Below are positions 23,496 through 34,705 of a stretch of DNA of 64,000 nucleotides, piece after piece. Each line of letters opens with the position of its first letter. The stretch's first letter is position 1. Source of the stretch: Avena insularis (lineage: Eukaryota > Streptophyta > Magnoliopsida > Poales > Poaceae); the NCBI GenBank assembly GCA_023614405.1, contig CM042685.1, positions 234,897,661 through 234,961,660 on the forward strand, written 5' to 3'. The translations under genes and the position numbers were made by a program. Under the pieces are notes generated by a model that was not told the origin of the DNA, did not search any database, and worked only from the letters and a program-made list of their open reading frames with translations.

Positions 23496-24134
23496 TCATT
23501 GGATCACACCCGAAATGCTGCGCTTATACAATTCGCCATTCATGATGGTGAAGGCCTTTGATCGGCGAGATATGTGCCGGGCATCTGTAGGGTCATCAGG
23601 CAGCTGCTTGTTTATGAGGTAGCGGAGGTATGGTTGGGTCCATGTTTCCTCAACCGCCATGACCTGCATAAGGCTTACCAGCTCGACCTCCGTGTCAAGC
23701 TTTTCGGGTCCTTCTTGTCCTTCGGGTGGCGCAGCTCCCGAGTGCTCTGCGGCTTCGGTTGAGACCTTTGGGAATTTCCGCTTGATGGAGGGTACGGAGA
23801 TTTGTTCGAGGAACACTCCTGGTGGTACCCGAGCGCAGGTGGAGCCGATGTTGCTGAGCTTGTCGGTCTCCTCATTGCTTTCCCTGCTAACATGCCAAAG
23901 TTCGCAGTCGTCGAAGTCCCCTTCGAGTGAGTTGTAGAGCGCATGATATGCGATCATGTTGGCGCTATGGGCGTCGCACTCGTTCATCGTCTGCTGGACG
24001 ACGAGGTTTGAGTCACCGTAGATGACGAGGCATGTTGAGCCGCACACCTTGGCCATCTGCATGCCGTGTATGAGTGCCTCGTATTCAGCGTCGTTGTTGG
24101 ATGCGTGGAATTTCATCCAAAGGATATACTTCAT
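23496..24134 (-). pseudogene. Tat-type RNase H domain (212 codons open)
   Basis: The open frame contains FHASNNDAEYEALIHGMQMA, the RNase H core with its Glu, and LVIYGDSNLVVQQ with the next catalytic Asp. RESNEETDKLSNIGS supplies the final Asp region. After it comes the linker towards the integrase, and TEAAEHSGAAPPEGQEGPE is the usual variable segment. It is followed downstream by integrase and preceded by the reverse-transcriptase connection. The frame breaks at both ends. Confidence 0.85.
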
Positions 24135-25105
24135 CTTGCGCCTTGAGGGGACGTTAGTATGATGCTAGCCCCTGCTCCAGCCTCGCGCTTGGAGCCGTCA
24201 AAGTGCCTCTTCTAGGACTGCGACATGTCCGGAGTATCCGGTAGCTGGAGCTCCATCCAGTGGACAAGGAAGTCAGGGAGGACATGGGACTTGATCGCGG
24301 TGCACCGCTCGTAGATTATGTCTCGAGGAGACAACCTGATGCCCCATAGGGCTACGCGCCCTGTGGCTTCGGGGCTGTTCAGGATGTTCGACAGTGGGGC
24401 ATCATTGACGACCATGATCTGGTGCTCCTGGAAGTAGTGGCTCAGCCGATGCGCCGTCATGAATATGCCGTAGGCGAGCTTCTGGTAATGGGGGTACCTC
24501 TGCTTTGTCGGGGTTGGTACCTCGCTGAGGTAGTAGATTAGGCACTGGACCCCATGGGTATTGCCATCTTCGGGTCATTCGACCACGAGTGCGGTGCTGA
24601 CCACCTGATGCGTGGCTGCAATGTATAGCAGCAAAGGCTCCCTTTCCTTCAACGTCGCAAGGACGAGTGATGTGGAGAGCGGCCATTTGAGGTCCTCAAA
24701 CGCGTCATCTGCTTTGACTGTCCACTCGAATTTGTCAACCTTGCGTAGTAGCTGATAGAAAGGGAGAGCCTTCTCGCCCATGCGGATGATGAACCTGCTG
24801 AGCGTCCCAATTCGTCCAGCGAGCTGCTGGATCCCCTTGATGTTCTTGGGCTTTTCCATGGCTAGTATAACCCTGATTTTATTCGGGTTCACCTCGATGC
24901 CATGCTGAGAGATGAAGTACACGAGTAATTGGCCAGACGGGACGCCGAAGGCGCACTTGTCTGGGTTCAGCCTGATCTTGTAGCGATCAAGGTTATCAAA
25001 CGTATCACGGAGATCGTCGATGAGCGTCCCGGCCTCCTTGGTTTTGATCACTATGTCGTCGACATAAACCTAGACGCTGCGACCAATTTGGTCCTTCAGA
25101 CATGC
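24135..25105 (-). pseudogene. Tat-type reverse transcriptase palm/thumb and RNase H-like connection
   Basis: The minus-strand frame at 24575-25051 reads DRYKIRLNPDKCAFGVPSG, IKGIQQLAGRIGTLSRFI and EPLLLYIAATHQVVSTALV, the thumb and connection of gypsy reverse transcriptase. Just upstream (25055-25075) the catalytic motif YVDDIVIKTK is intact but preceded by TAG in place of a usual Glu codon. A second frame (24212-24460) gives the segment around GVAALGHQ-type sequence towards RNase H. Frameshifts near 24570 and 24460 break the protein. Confidence 0.8.
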
Positions 25106-25835
25106 CTACATGCATCTCTGGTAAGTGGCTCCTATGTTCTTTAGCCCGAAGGTCATTGTGTTATAGCAAAACACCCCGAACGGCGTGATGAACACTGTTT
25201 TCTCCTGACCTTCAGCCTTCAGCTGAATTTGGTTGTATCCTGAGTAGGCATCAAGGAATGAGAGTTTCTCGCATCCTGTAGTGGAGTCGATGATTTGATC
25301 GATCCGTGGGAGAGGAAAGTGGTCCTTGGGGCAATGCTTGTTAAGCGATGTGAAGTCTACGCACATCCGCAGGATGTCCGTGTCCTTCTTGGGTACCAGC
25401 ACGGGGTTGGCCAACCATTCGCTTTCCTTGATCTCCCTGATAAAGTTGGCGTCGAGGAGTCTGTTGACTTCAATACCAACAGCTTTGGCTCTTGGCTCTA
25501 ACAGTCGATGCATCGACTGCTTGACTGGCTTCGCATCTGGAAACACATTGAATGCATGCTCGACGAATTCCCTGGGAACTCTTGGCATGTCCGTAGGACA
25601 CCAGGCAAAAATTTCCCAGCGCTCACGAAGGAATTCTACGAGCATGCTTTCCTATGCGGGACTCAGGTCATTGGCGATCAACGCCGTCTTGGAGGCGTCC
25701 GTCGGCTAAACCTGCACCTTCTTTGTGTTGACTATGGAGTCGAACGACATATCAGGTGCGTTTTTCCTGGACTGGAGGTTCCCCGTTGTTTGTCACCTCC
25801 TTGAGCCTTGTGAGCTCCTCCTGCATGCCGAACGA
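25106..25835 (-). pseudogene. Tat-type reverse transcriptase fingers/palm
   Basis: A 179-codon frame (25106-25645) contains FAWCPTDMPRVPREF upstream, then VPKKDTDILRMCVDFTSLN, FPLPRIDQIIDSTTGCEK, LSFLDAYSGYNQI with the first catalytic Asp, and FGLKNIGATYQRCM. These are hallmark blocks of Ty3/gypsy reverse transcriptase. The stretch 25646-25835 is the diverged link from the protease, with stops. Confidence 0.85.
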
Positions 25836-26409
25836 CTAGGAGATTCTGATGAAGTCTCTGTCGCAGCTGTCCGACCTGGTGAAGCTTCCTGGGACGATGA
25901 TGACGCCCCTGGGTCCTGGCATCTTTAGTAGATGGTATGTGTAGTGTGGTACTGCCAGGAATCTTGCGAATGCCACACGCCCGAGGATGGCGTGATACTG
26001 TGAAGGCCAGTCCACCACTTCGAACTCCAGTCGCTCACGCCTTAAGTTTTTGGGCTTGCCAAAGATGACGTCGAGCCATATCTTACCCAAGGGGTATATG
26101 CCCTTCCCTAGGACGATGTCGTGGAACATCGTGTCCAATGGCTCTAGGCTGCATAGCAGGATTCGCATGGCTGCGAGTGTGCCGACGAGCATCAGGTTGA
26201 TGCCGCTGCCGTCGTCCATGAAGACGTGGCTCATCTCGAATCCTCCAATCTGGGCCTCGAGCACCAGGGCAGAATGACCTGGGCGAGGTATCTGACACGG
26301 GTGATCCGAACGGGTGAACGTGATACAGGACTCCGAGCCGCTGAGGTACTCAGGTATGGCTGGTGGGGAGGTCACAGCCAGATTGACTTGGCGGGTGATC
26401 TTCTTCAGC
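25836..26409 (-). pseudogene. Tat-type retroviral-like aspartic protease
   Basis: The open frame of 191 codons contains PGHSALVLEAQIGGFEMSH, the active-site region VFMDDGSGINLM (DDGS in place of the usual DGGS) and, later, FEVVDWPSQYHAILGRVAFA (flap and ILGR block). It ends at a stop near 25836. Its upstream part is cut at 26409/26410, where the Sirevirus inserted; the rest of gag resumes at 38056. Confidence 0.8.
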
Positions 26410-26414
26410 ACCCT
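26410..26414. other. Target-site duplication ACCCT, left copy
   Basis: ACCCT precedes the Sirevirus 5' LTR and is repeated at 38051-38055 after the 3' LTR. Confidence 0.9.
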
Positions 26415-27680
26415 TCAAAGGGCATTTATTGTCATAATCACTTTTGGTGTTCGTTAACAACAAGTAGATCATTTTACAGTTTGTCACTGTCCACAGGTTA
26501 GTATTATGATAAGTGAAAAGTACCCTCACACTTGGGAAAGGTCCCTACTTATGTGACATAGTTCTAGAAATTCCAGACCGGAGTCTTCGGTCTGCCTAGA
26601 CCAGAGTCTCCGGTGTGGTCCAGAGTTTCCGGATCTGTCTCCAGTGGTGACTTCAGAATCAGGGTTGGGACATATTGTATGGGGGTCCGGAGCCAGGTCT
26701 GGAGGCTACCCCGGAGTCTCCGATGTTGGCTCAATCCGGAGTCTCCGGTGTTGGAAGACCTGAGTCTCCGGTCTTGTTGGGTCATGGATGGCCCGGGACA
26801 TTCTGATGGGTGGTCCGGAGGCTAGTCCGGAGAAAGGCCGGAATCTCCAGTCTAGACCGGAGTCTCCGGTGTGCAGACCGGAGTCTCCGGTCTGACTTTT
26901 CTCCAACGGTCAGAAAACGGTTCGTGGAGGAGGATGTCTATAAAAAGGGACCCTTATCTTCTTCCTCTAGTCGCTCGAGCTGCTCAAGAACACCAACTCC
27001 ATTAGAGCCACCAAATCTACAAGATCTCTCCATCCAACCATCCAAAGTCATTGATCTTTGGAGAATCGAAGGAGGAGGCCTTGATCTACATCTTCATCAA
27101 GAGAGATCTTCATTTCCCCCTCATTCACTTGAGGGCCCCCAAGCTCTAGTGTTTCTTTGGAAACCCTAACATTGATTTGGTTCTTACAAGCTTGTCTTTT
27201 ATTTGTCTTGGCAGCTTGCTTGTATTTGCGAGCCTCCAATTAAGTTGTGTATGTGTGCCCCGAACTTGTTGTAAAGGTGTCGTCTTCCACCTCGAAGGTT
27301 GCCGATATAGTGGAAGGTCGATCGAGCCCGTTGGGGTGAGATTCATTGGAGAACAAGGGAGGCCTCTCGTGGCATTGGTGGTTTGAAACCATCCCCTCTC
27401 CAAACATAGACGTACTTCCCCTCAAAAGGAAGGAACTATGGGAAACAAATCCTTGTGTCTCCGTGTCCACCACTTTGGTTACTTCTATCCTTTACCGCAC
27501 TTTACTTACTTGTTCTTGCTTAGTGTTGTGTTAGCTAGTGCTTATTTGTCATATAGGTAAATTCACCTTAGTTGCACTATCTAGAGAATTTACCTTATTG
27601 TCAAACCCTAATTTGAAAAAGAAGAAAATTTGAAGTAGCACCTATTCACCCCCCCTCTAGGTGCCCATACGATCCTTTCA
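26415..27680 (+). repeat. Sirevirus 5' LTR
   Basis: The LTR is 1266 bp and ends GATCCTTTCA. It starts TCAAAGGG where the 3' copy starts TGAAAGGG, so the terminal TG has mutated. The core promoter TCTATAAAAAGGG is near 26937-26949. About 18 substitutions against the 3' LTR are visible in the last 500 bp, roughly 3-4%. The short ORFs within it are not genes. Confidence 0.9.
26574..26895 (+). repeat. Palindromic motif cluster in Sirevirus 5' LTR (about nine copies)
   Basis: The near-palindrome GACCGGAGTCTCCGGTC and variants occur near 26576, 26599, 26618, 26708, 26733, 26757, 26836, 26855 and 26876, directly upstream of the TATA box. Comparable palindromes upstream of the promoter are described for maize Sireviruses. 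They are likely cis-regulatory sites (inference). Confidence 0.85.
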
Positions 27681-27696
27681 ATTGGTATCAGAGCCT
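27681..27696 (+). promoter_or_regulatory. Primer-binding site, initiator tRNA-Met type
   Basis: ATTGGTATCAGAGCCT directly follows the 5' LTR. TGGTATCAGAGC is the standard copia primer-binding site and is unmutated. Confidence 0.9.
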
Positions 27697-27778
27697 CGGC
27701 TCTTTATTTGGGCTTTACCGCCTAAGAGAATATGGTAGCCGCGAAGGGGATGGTGATGGTGAGCCCACCACGGTGACC

Positions 27779-30229
27779 ATGGAAGATCTCAACAACTTGG
27801 AAACAAGATTGAGCTCTTCCTTGGTCAACAAAGTCAAGAAGATTCTTGAGCAACTTCTTAAAGACAAAGATGGATCATCATCCCCTCTCCTCAAGAGGAT
27901 CCTCCATCTGTTTTACCTAAAGGGAATACTCCGGTATCCCCCGAGGATATGATGGTAAGGGGTAAACAAGACAACACTCATTCCTCCACACAAAATGATG
28001 GGGGGAAGGGTGAGCACCATGATTCATGGTACTCTCCCGACCCTCCAATCCCTCACCCTCATGTATACAATAGAGGTGACCCACCTAAGCTTGAAGAATC
28101 TTCTACTTTTGCTCAATGGCAATCACTAATGAGAACGCATATGCGCAGATCTTGCATTGAACTATGGAACATCATCGAGCATGGACTCTTTATTGGGGAT
28201 CCAAACAACTTGACAAGAAGAGAGGTTGTCAATAGTCAACTCAATGCCACTGTCTTGCATATGCTTCAACAAGGATTGGGTACAAAGGATTACCCACACA
28301 TTGAGCACTTTAGCATTGCCAAGGAATCTTGGGATGCCTCACGGTATTGTTTGTTGGAAATGAGAGTATGAGGAGGAACCGATATGATGCACTAAGCAAT
28401 GAAGCCGAAGGCTTCTACATGATGGAAGGTGAAGATCATGAAGACATGTACCGAAGGCTCAAGACCACCGCCACCGCTTTTAGAAATGTGGGTGCCTCAC
28501 ATGTGGATGATGCATGGATAAAAAGGAAATATGTGAGTGCACTCATGCCCTTTGAGCCCACCAAATTGAAGAGCCTACAAGGAAGACACAACTACCATCT
28601 CATGACCTCCAATGAAGTTATGTAAGAGATGGCCGCTTTCAAATTTGCCGCCAAGAATGCCAAAGATGTCCGTGCTCGTGCCCTTGGTATGAGCAATGTT
28701 GTCAACGTTGCTTTGAAGGCCAAAGTTGTGGACCATGGGGATGAAGATGATAGTGATGAAGACCTCTCCATCGACCACCCCGATGAAGTCAAGATTTCTC
28801 ATAGTCAATATATGGCCTTCTATGCAAAGAAATTTTGGAAGAACCCCGCCAAGGCCAAGATGGAAATGCAACGAAGAAGCAACTCAAATGGGAAAAGAGA
28901 AAATACCACTAGATTGAGAACTTACTTCAATTGTGGTGACCGCTATCACTTTGTGGCGAGTTGCCCATATGAGAAGATAGAAGATCATGGGGGTAAGCTT
29001 GTGTTTAAGAAGACTCTCAAAGCACCTTACAATAAACCCTTCATCATGAAGAATCCCATCAACAAGAAGTCGGGAGAAATTGTCTTGATCACTCATGAAA
29101 AATACTCCTCTGAAAATGAAGATGATGAAGATGAGGAAGAGGAAACCTCTAATGGTGTGGTGGCCCTAGCCACTACTTCTAATCCGACATTCTCACTCTT
29201 CGATTCTCCAAATGAGAATTCTCCCATCAAGAACGTCACTTGCCTTATGGCAAGAGGAACGGAGGTATCCTCATCATCTCACTTCACTTCCTTAGCTAAT
29301 GATGAAATTGATGATGAGATGTCTCTTGATGTTAAAAGGGAATTAATTGCTTTCGACGAGTTTATGACTAACCTACAAGGGGATGTTAAGATACATTTTG
29401 GAAACATCTTAGATCAACTTTCCCACACACAAGAGCTCCTAGATGTAAGATGTAAACTTGGGCATGAACACATGATTGAGCTAGAGGCTTAAATAATGCT
29501 CTAGAAGAAGAACAAGAGACTAGGATGTCACTTGAATTAAAATTTGAGGGTCTTGATGAGGCCAATGACATTATTGTTAATAAACTCATCAAAGAACATG
29601 ATCATGCAATTGCTAAATGCAGAAGGGCTAAAATGGACAAGATTGAGTTTGGTGTGGTTCATGAAAAACTTGCCGAGGATTTTAGTTTGCTTGACAAGGC
29701 TCACAAGGCTTTGGAAAGTAAATTCTTTTCTCTAACAAAGTCCCATGAAACGCTTCAAACTCAATTGGCCAATATTCCTTCACCTAGTAACTTCATTCCA
29801 TCTAGTAGCACAACTATTCTTTAAGAAAATGCTAGGTTGAAGGGGGAGCTAGCTAAGGCCACATTTCCACAAGGCAACAAGTCCATTGATGATCTTTTGA
29901 GTAAGCAAAGGCCTAGTGGTGAAAAAGGGGGCATTGGTTTTGTCTCCAAAACTAAGAAGAAGAACAACAAGAAAAGGAAGGCCAAGCCCGCACAACAGAC
30001 CAACAAGTCCATTGTGGATAGTAAGACCACAAGTGGTAAAACTATGTCTCATGATGACTTTGCGGGAAGTGCTAACCCTCACTATGTTCTAATGCGAGAT
30101 TATTATGGTGATGTGTATGCACAATATGTTGGGACATATGATGGCTATATTTCTTGGTCTATTTGGGTTCCCAATACCCTTTTTACTAACAAAAGAGGAC
30201 CCATTGAAAAATGGGTACCTAAAAATTAG
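27779..30229 (+). pseudogene. Sirevirus gag polyprotein, frameshifted
   Basis: Coding begins at about 27779 (MEDLNNLETRLSSSLVNKV) and shifts frame before 27949. It then shows YNRGDPPKLEESSTFAQWQ and MRTHMRRSCIELWNIIEHG (copia gag), continued at 28329-28625 and 28629-29492. The zinc knuckle near 28922 reads YFNCGDRYHFVASC, so the first Cys of CX2CX4HX4C is Tyr. The acidic and coiled-coil C-terminal part runs over 29100-29820, and the end, GPIEKWVPKN, stops at 30227-30229. At least four frame breaks and several stops mean no functional capsid can be made. Confidence 0.85.
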
Positions 30230-30239
30230 CTTGATCTTT

Positions 30240-30600
30240 TGTAGACATATGCTTCCGGAGGGTCAAAGTGGGTGCCTTATAGTGGTTGCACGAGTCATAT
30301 GACCGGAAGCTCGTCTATTGTCAAGGACTTAAAGCCAAATGATGATCAAACCTCTGTGACATATGCCGACAAGTCAAAGTCTAAGGTAATGGGTTTCGGC
30401 AAGGTTGTGGTTGCTCACGACATTACACTCGTGAACGTCATGCTTGTTTAAACCCTTGTATACAATTTACTTTCAGTCCGTGCTCTTAGAAAGATTGGCT
30501 TTGCCGTCTTTATTGATGTTGATATTGTGGTCCTCTTGTGGAGCAAGTCTCTCAAGGTCGCTTTTGTTAGGTACGTCGAACATGACTTGTATGTGGTGGA
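30240..30600 (+). pseudogene. Sirevirus protease region, active-site Asp lost
   Basis: The frame reads SKWVPYSGCTSHMTG at about 30264-30305, where copia proteases read DSGCTNHMTG; the catalytic Asp codon GAT is TAT. GFGKVVVAHDITLVNVMLV follows, then TAA at about 30450 and a frame change into LLSVRALRKIGFAV. Confidence 0.75.
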
Positions 30601-31517
30601 CTTTTCGGGGCAAGCCACTACAAGTCCGATGTGGGTTGGTTATGGCATCGCCGACTAGCCCATGTCAATATGAGAACTTTGCAAAGTATCCATAAGGAGG
30701 GCGATATTGTTGGACTAAAAGAAAATGTTTCCTTTGCCAAAGATCGTGTTTGCAGGGCATGTGTTCTAGGGAAGATGCATGATGCTCCTAACAAGCCTAA
30801 GAACCGCATCAAGTCAACCAAGATCTTGGAGCTCCTCCATGTGGACCTCTTTGGTCCTCCATCTCATGCAAGTCTTGGTGGGAAGAAATATTGTTTGGTG
30901 ATCGTTGATGACTTTTCAAGATACTCGTGGGTATATTTCTTCAAGTTGAAGAGTGAGACCCAAAATACCTTCATAGACTTCATCAACATGGTCCAACGTC
31001 AATACAATCTTCCCGTGTTGATCATAAGAAGTGACAACGACACCGAGTTCAAGAACTACACCTTGAATGATTTCCTTAGTGATGAGGGGATAAACATCAA
31101 TATTCCACTGCATACACCCCTCAACAAAATGGTGTGGCCGAAAGGAAGAACCAGACTCTTATTGAGATGGCTAGGACCATGTTGGCGGAGTTTAAATCTC
31201 CATAAAACTTTTGGGCCGAAGCTATCTCCACCGCTTGCCATGCTTCAAACCGGCTCTACCTCCACAAAAAAATCAACAAGACTCCATATGAAATACTTAC
31301 CAGTAACAAGCCCAACATATCATACTTCCAGGTGTTTGGTTGTAAGTGTTTCTATCTCATAAAAGGTGTCCGTTTGTCCAAATTCGAGTCTAAAGCTTTA
31401 GAGGGTATTTTTGTTGGCTATGGTCTCGAATCTCACACTTATAGAATCTATGATAAGCTCTCCGGAGCCGTTATAGAATCTTGTAGTGTGACCTTCGAAG
31501 AATATGATGGTCCCTAA
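30601..31517 (+). pseudogene. Sirevirus GAG-pre-integrase and integrase
   Basis: LWHRRLAHVNMRTLQSI with VCRACVLGKMHDAP supplies the HHCC zinc-binding part. LLHVDLFGPPSHAS has the first Asp and LIIRSDNDTEFKN the second. A frameshift near 31110 separates these from the region carrying the catalytic Glu (NGVAERKN-type, 31125-31150). A second frame at 31332-31517 holds the C-terminal part, FVGYGLESHTYRIYDK. Another stop (TAA, near 31204) lies between. Inactive. Confidence 0.85.
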
Positions 31518-32945
31518 GGGGGGCGTGTTGATGCTTGTGATGCAGATGATGAAATGCCTCAGGATGCCATAGGAAGAATGGGTGTGGGATATATCCGCCC
31601 CGTTGAGGAACCCCTTATGGCGGATCGAGAAGAACTATGCTCCACTCAAGTGGAGCCCTCATCTTCACAACCTCAACATGCTCCATCCACCGAGGATGAC
31701 AATGACTCAAGCCAAAGACAAGATGTGGACCCTCAACATGTTGATCAAACTGACAACTCTAGTCAAGGGGAGCTTGATTCTTTCTCCAGGATGTCAAGTG
31801 GTGCCAAGGCAATTACTCAAGGAAGATCCGTACAAACTGCCTTGAGACAAGATCAAATTGATGCTAGAAGTGCACTTAATCAAGACCAAGGTCAATCTTT
31901 GCCTCACAATGAAGAGAATTATTACGGTGATGATCAAGGTCAAGTTGATGGTCAAGACGAGGACCAAAATGATGAAGAGGGTCCCCCAAGAAACAACACG
32001 AAGATCCACGCTCGTCGCGAAGCTAGAAAAGAGAGAATGTTGGAATTAAGAGACCACTCTCTACAAAATGTGGTTGGTGACCTAAGGAAAGGCATTTCCA
32101 CAAGAGCACAATTGAAGAGGTTCAGTGAACACCAAGCACACATCTCCATGATTGAACCAAATAAAGTGTGGGAATATCTTAAAGATTTGGATTGGTTGGA
32201 AGCTATGCACAAAGAGCTCAACAACTTTGAGAGAAACAAAGTATGGAAGTTAGTTGAGAAGCCAAAGTATTGCCGCAATGTTATTGGAACAAAGTGGATA
32301 TTCAAGAACAAGCAAGATGAGCATGGAATTATAGTAAGGAACAAGGCTAGATTGGTTGCACAAGGTTTCTCTCAAATTGAAGGAATTGACTATGGAGAGA
32401 CTTATGCACCCGTGGCTTGCCTTGAGTCCATCTGTATCCTTCTTGCTTATGCGGCACATCATAACTTCAAGTTACAACAAATGGATGTATAAAGTGCATT
32501 TCTTTATGGTTCATTAAATGAGTTGGTATATGTAAAGCAACCCCCAGGATTCGAGGATCCCAACTTCCCAAACCATGTCTACAAACTCGATAAGGCGCTC
32601 TATGGGCTCAAGCAAGCCCCTCACACATGGTATGAGCACCTTAGAGAGTTGTTGTTTGACCGTGGATTTGAGGTTGGGAAAATCGATCCCACTCTTTTTA
32701 CTAAGAAGGTCAATGGGGAGCTTTTTGTATGCCAAATATATGTTGATGATATTATCTTTGGATCATCTAACAAAGCTTTCAATGATGAATTCTCAAAGCT
32801 TATGACTAGTAGGTTCCGAATGTCTTTGATGGGGGAGTTGAGAGTATTTCTTGGTTTGAGATCAAGCAAGTTAGAGGAGGGACATTCTTCAACCAAGCCA
32901 AGTATACTCAAGATATGCTCAAGAGATTCAAAATGCAAGATTTAA
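31518..32945 (+). pseudogene. Sirevirus reverse transcriptase
   Basis: One frame, 31554-32945, carries an acidic Gln/Asp-rich linker. It then carries the RT blocks [65 protein letters not shown] and the catalytic QIYVDDIIFGSS. A TAA at 32490-32492 replaces a Lys codon between LQQMDV and SAFLYG. The catalytic Asp pair is preserved. A frameshift near 32930 leads to RNase H. Confidence 0.9.
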
Positions 32946-33688
32946 ATGGAGCATCAACTCTGGCTACAAAGACTCATGTAGAACAAAATCCAAATGGTAA
33001 AGATGTGGATCAAAAGGTATACCAGCCTATGATTGGTTCTTTGCTTTACCTTTGTGCATCTAGACCCGATATTGTGTTGAGTGTAGGTGTGTGTGCAAGA
33101 TATCAAGCGGCTCCTAAAGAAAGCCATTTGATGGCGGTCAAGAGAATCTTTCGATATTTGGTTCATACCCCATTTTATGGTCTTCGTTATCCTCGAGGGT
33201 CAACATTTGCACTTTGTGGATACACGGATTCGGATTGGGCGGGTGATAAGGATGATATAAAATCAACATCCGGGGCTTGCCAATTCCTTGGTAGGTCCTT
33301 GGTGTGTTGGTCTTCTAAGAAGCAAAATTGTATATCTCTCTCCACCGCCGAAGCCGAGTATGTGGCAGTTGCTAGTGATTGCACCCAATTTCTATGGATG
33401 AGGCAAACTTTAAAGGAATACGGTGTCCATTGTGAAAAAGTGCCTCTTCTATGTGACAATGAAAGTGCCATCAAGATTGCCTACAATCCGGTGGATCACA
33501 CAAGGACAAAGCATATTGAGATTCGCCATCACTTCATTAGGGATAATGTTGCTCGTGGTGATATTGATCTATCATATGTGTCATCCAAAGATCAACTTGC
33601 CGATATCTTCACAAAGACACTTGATGAAGCAAGGTTTTGCTATTTGAGGAATGAACTAAATATCATAGATCCAAGGAGCTTGACTTGA
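32915..33688 (+). pseudogene. Sirevirus RNase H domain (257 codons open)
   Basis: The longest undamaged block of the element. YQPMIGSLLYLCASRPDIV joins the RT, then GYTDSDWAGDKDDIKST (first catalytic Asp), STAEAEYVAVASD (Glu), LLCDNESAIKIAYNP (Asp) and KHIEIRHHFIRDNV follow. It ends KTLDEARFCYLRNELNI before TGA at 33686-33688. This is the normal C-terminus of copia pol. It is not joined in frame to the RT, so it is a fragment. Confidence 0.9.
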
Positions 33689-34705
33689 TCATCTTGCATT
33701 CTCACCTATGATTTGACCCATACTTGGTTTAGGTGCAGGCATGGATATATGGGGAGTACGGTCCTAATTGATTGGACTATCACTCCCCCCATTATGCCCA
33801 AAGCAATCAAAATCATTCCTTAATATAATTTTGTGATATGTGAGCTTAAATGATGAGTGCCGGTAATTGACCCAAGATATATCTTCATGGTGCCAAGCCG
33901 AGTATACTTAAATATGGTGGCCTAGGCCACCTCCCTCTCAGACTTGAGAGGTTGGCACTTACTCATGTCTGTCATTCGCTTGATTTTAGTCTCTTGGAGA
34001 TTTTCTGAATATTCTTGTGAATTCCTATGGCTCTTGTTGGTTCTTCATAGATTGATGTCTCAACCCAAGCTTTTTCCCTATCTTAAACTTGTCTATCTCT
34101 TATATATGCCCCCAAACGCCTATCCTGGAGCTTTTGGTCGAGGAGGACCGGAGTCTCCAGTGTACATGCACCGGAGTCTCCGGTGTACATGCACCAGAGT
34201 CTCCGGTCCAGACGGTTTCTGGCACTTATAGTAAGGGGGCGGGGTGAACTGGTACAGCAGTTCCTCATTCTTCACCCCGCCCCCTTCCTCCAAAACCGTC
34301 GCCTCCTCTTCCAAAACTCCTCCTCGGAGGTCAAGAAGCCCCCGGGATCTGCCGTGTCGCCGGCCAACCCTCTCCTCTCCTCCATTGGGTCATTCCCACC
34401 GGAGGAATTGATCCTATGGACAAATCTAGTACCTCTCCTCTTCTTTTTCTCCTAGGGTTCATCTCTAGATGTGTTTTTGAGGATTTATGTTGATTTGTCC
34501 ATTGGAATCACTTGTTTGCGTGCACTCTAGTACTTTAGCCTTGTTGCATTGCTCGATCTACTAGATTCATCCTCACCAGCATCTCCCCATCTCATGCCCG
34601 AGACTCTCGACTGGAGATTCCAGACTTAGGTCTGGAGACTCCGGTCTAGGCCGGAGACTCCGGTCCCCAGGACCGGAGACTCCGGTCTAAGGTGCGGAGA
34701 CTCCG
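33689..34705 (+). other. Sirevirus spacer between pol and extra ORF, with two palindrome clusters
   Basis: No gene. Three GGAGTCTCCGG-type palindromes lie at 34146-34209. Five lie at 34609-34708 in the opposite orientation (GGAGACTCCGG). They are the motif of the LTR promoters. CT-rich leader-like sequence lies between (34260-34450). The spacer may carry a promoter for the extra ORF (inference). Confidence 0.7.

Noticed and set aside
26574..26895. Regular short palindromes resembling a CRISPR-like array
   Set aside because: Spacing is irregular, the motif lies inside LTRs of a plant retrotransposon, and the same cluster is in the partner LTR. It is a regulatory palindrome cluster.
27681..27696. 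tRNA-like sequence
   Set aside because: This is the 3'-end complement of initiator tRNA-Met used as primer-binding site, not a tRNA gene. I found no full tRNA cloverleaf in the window.
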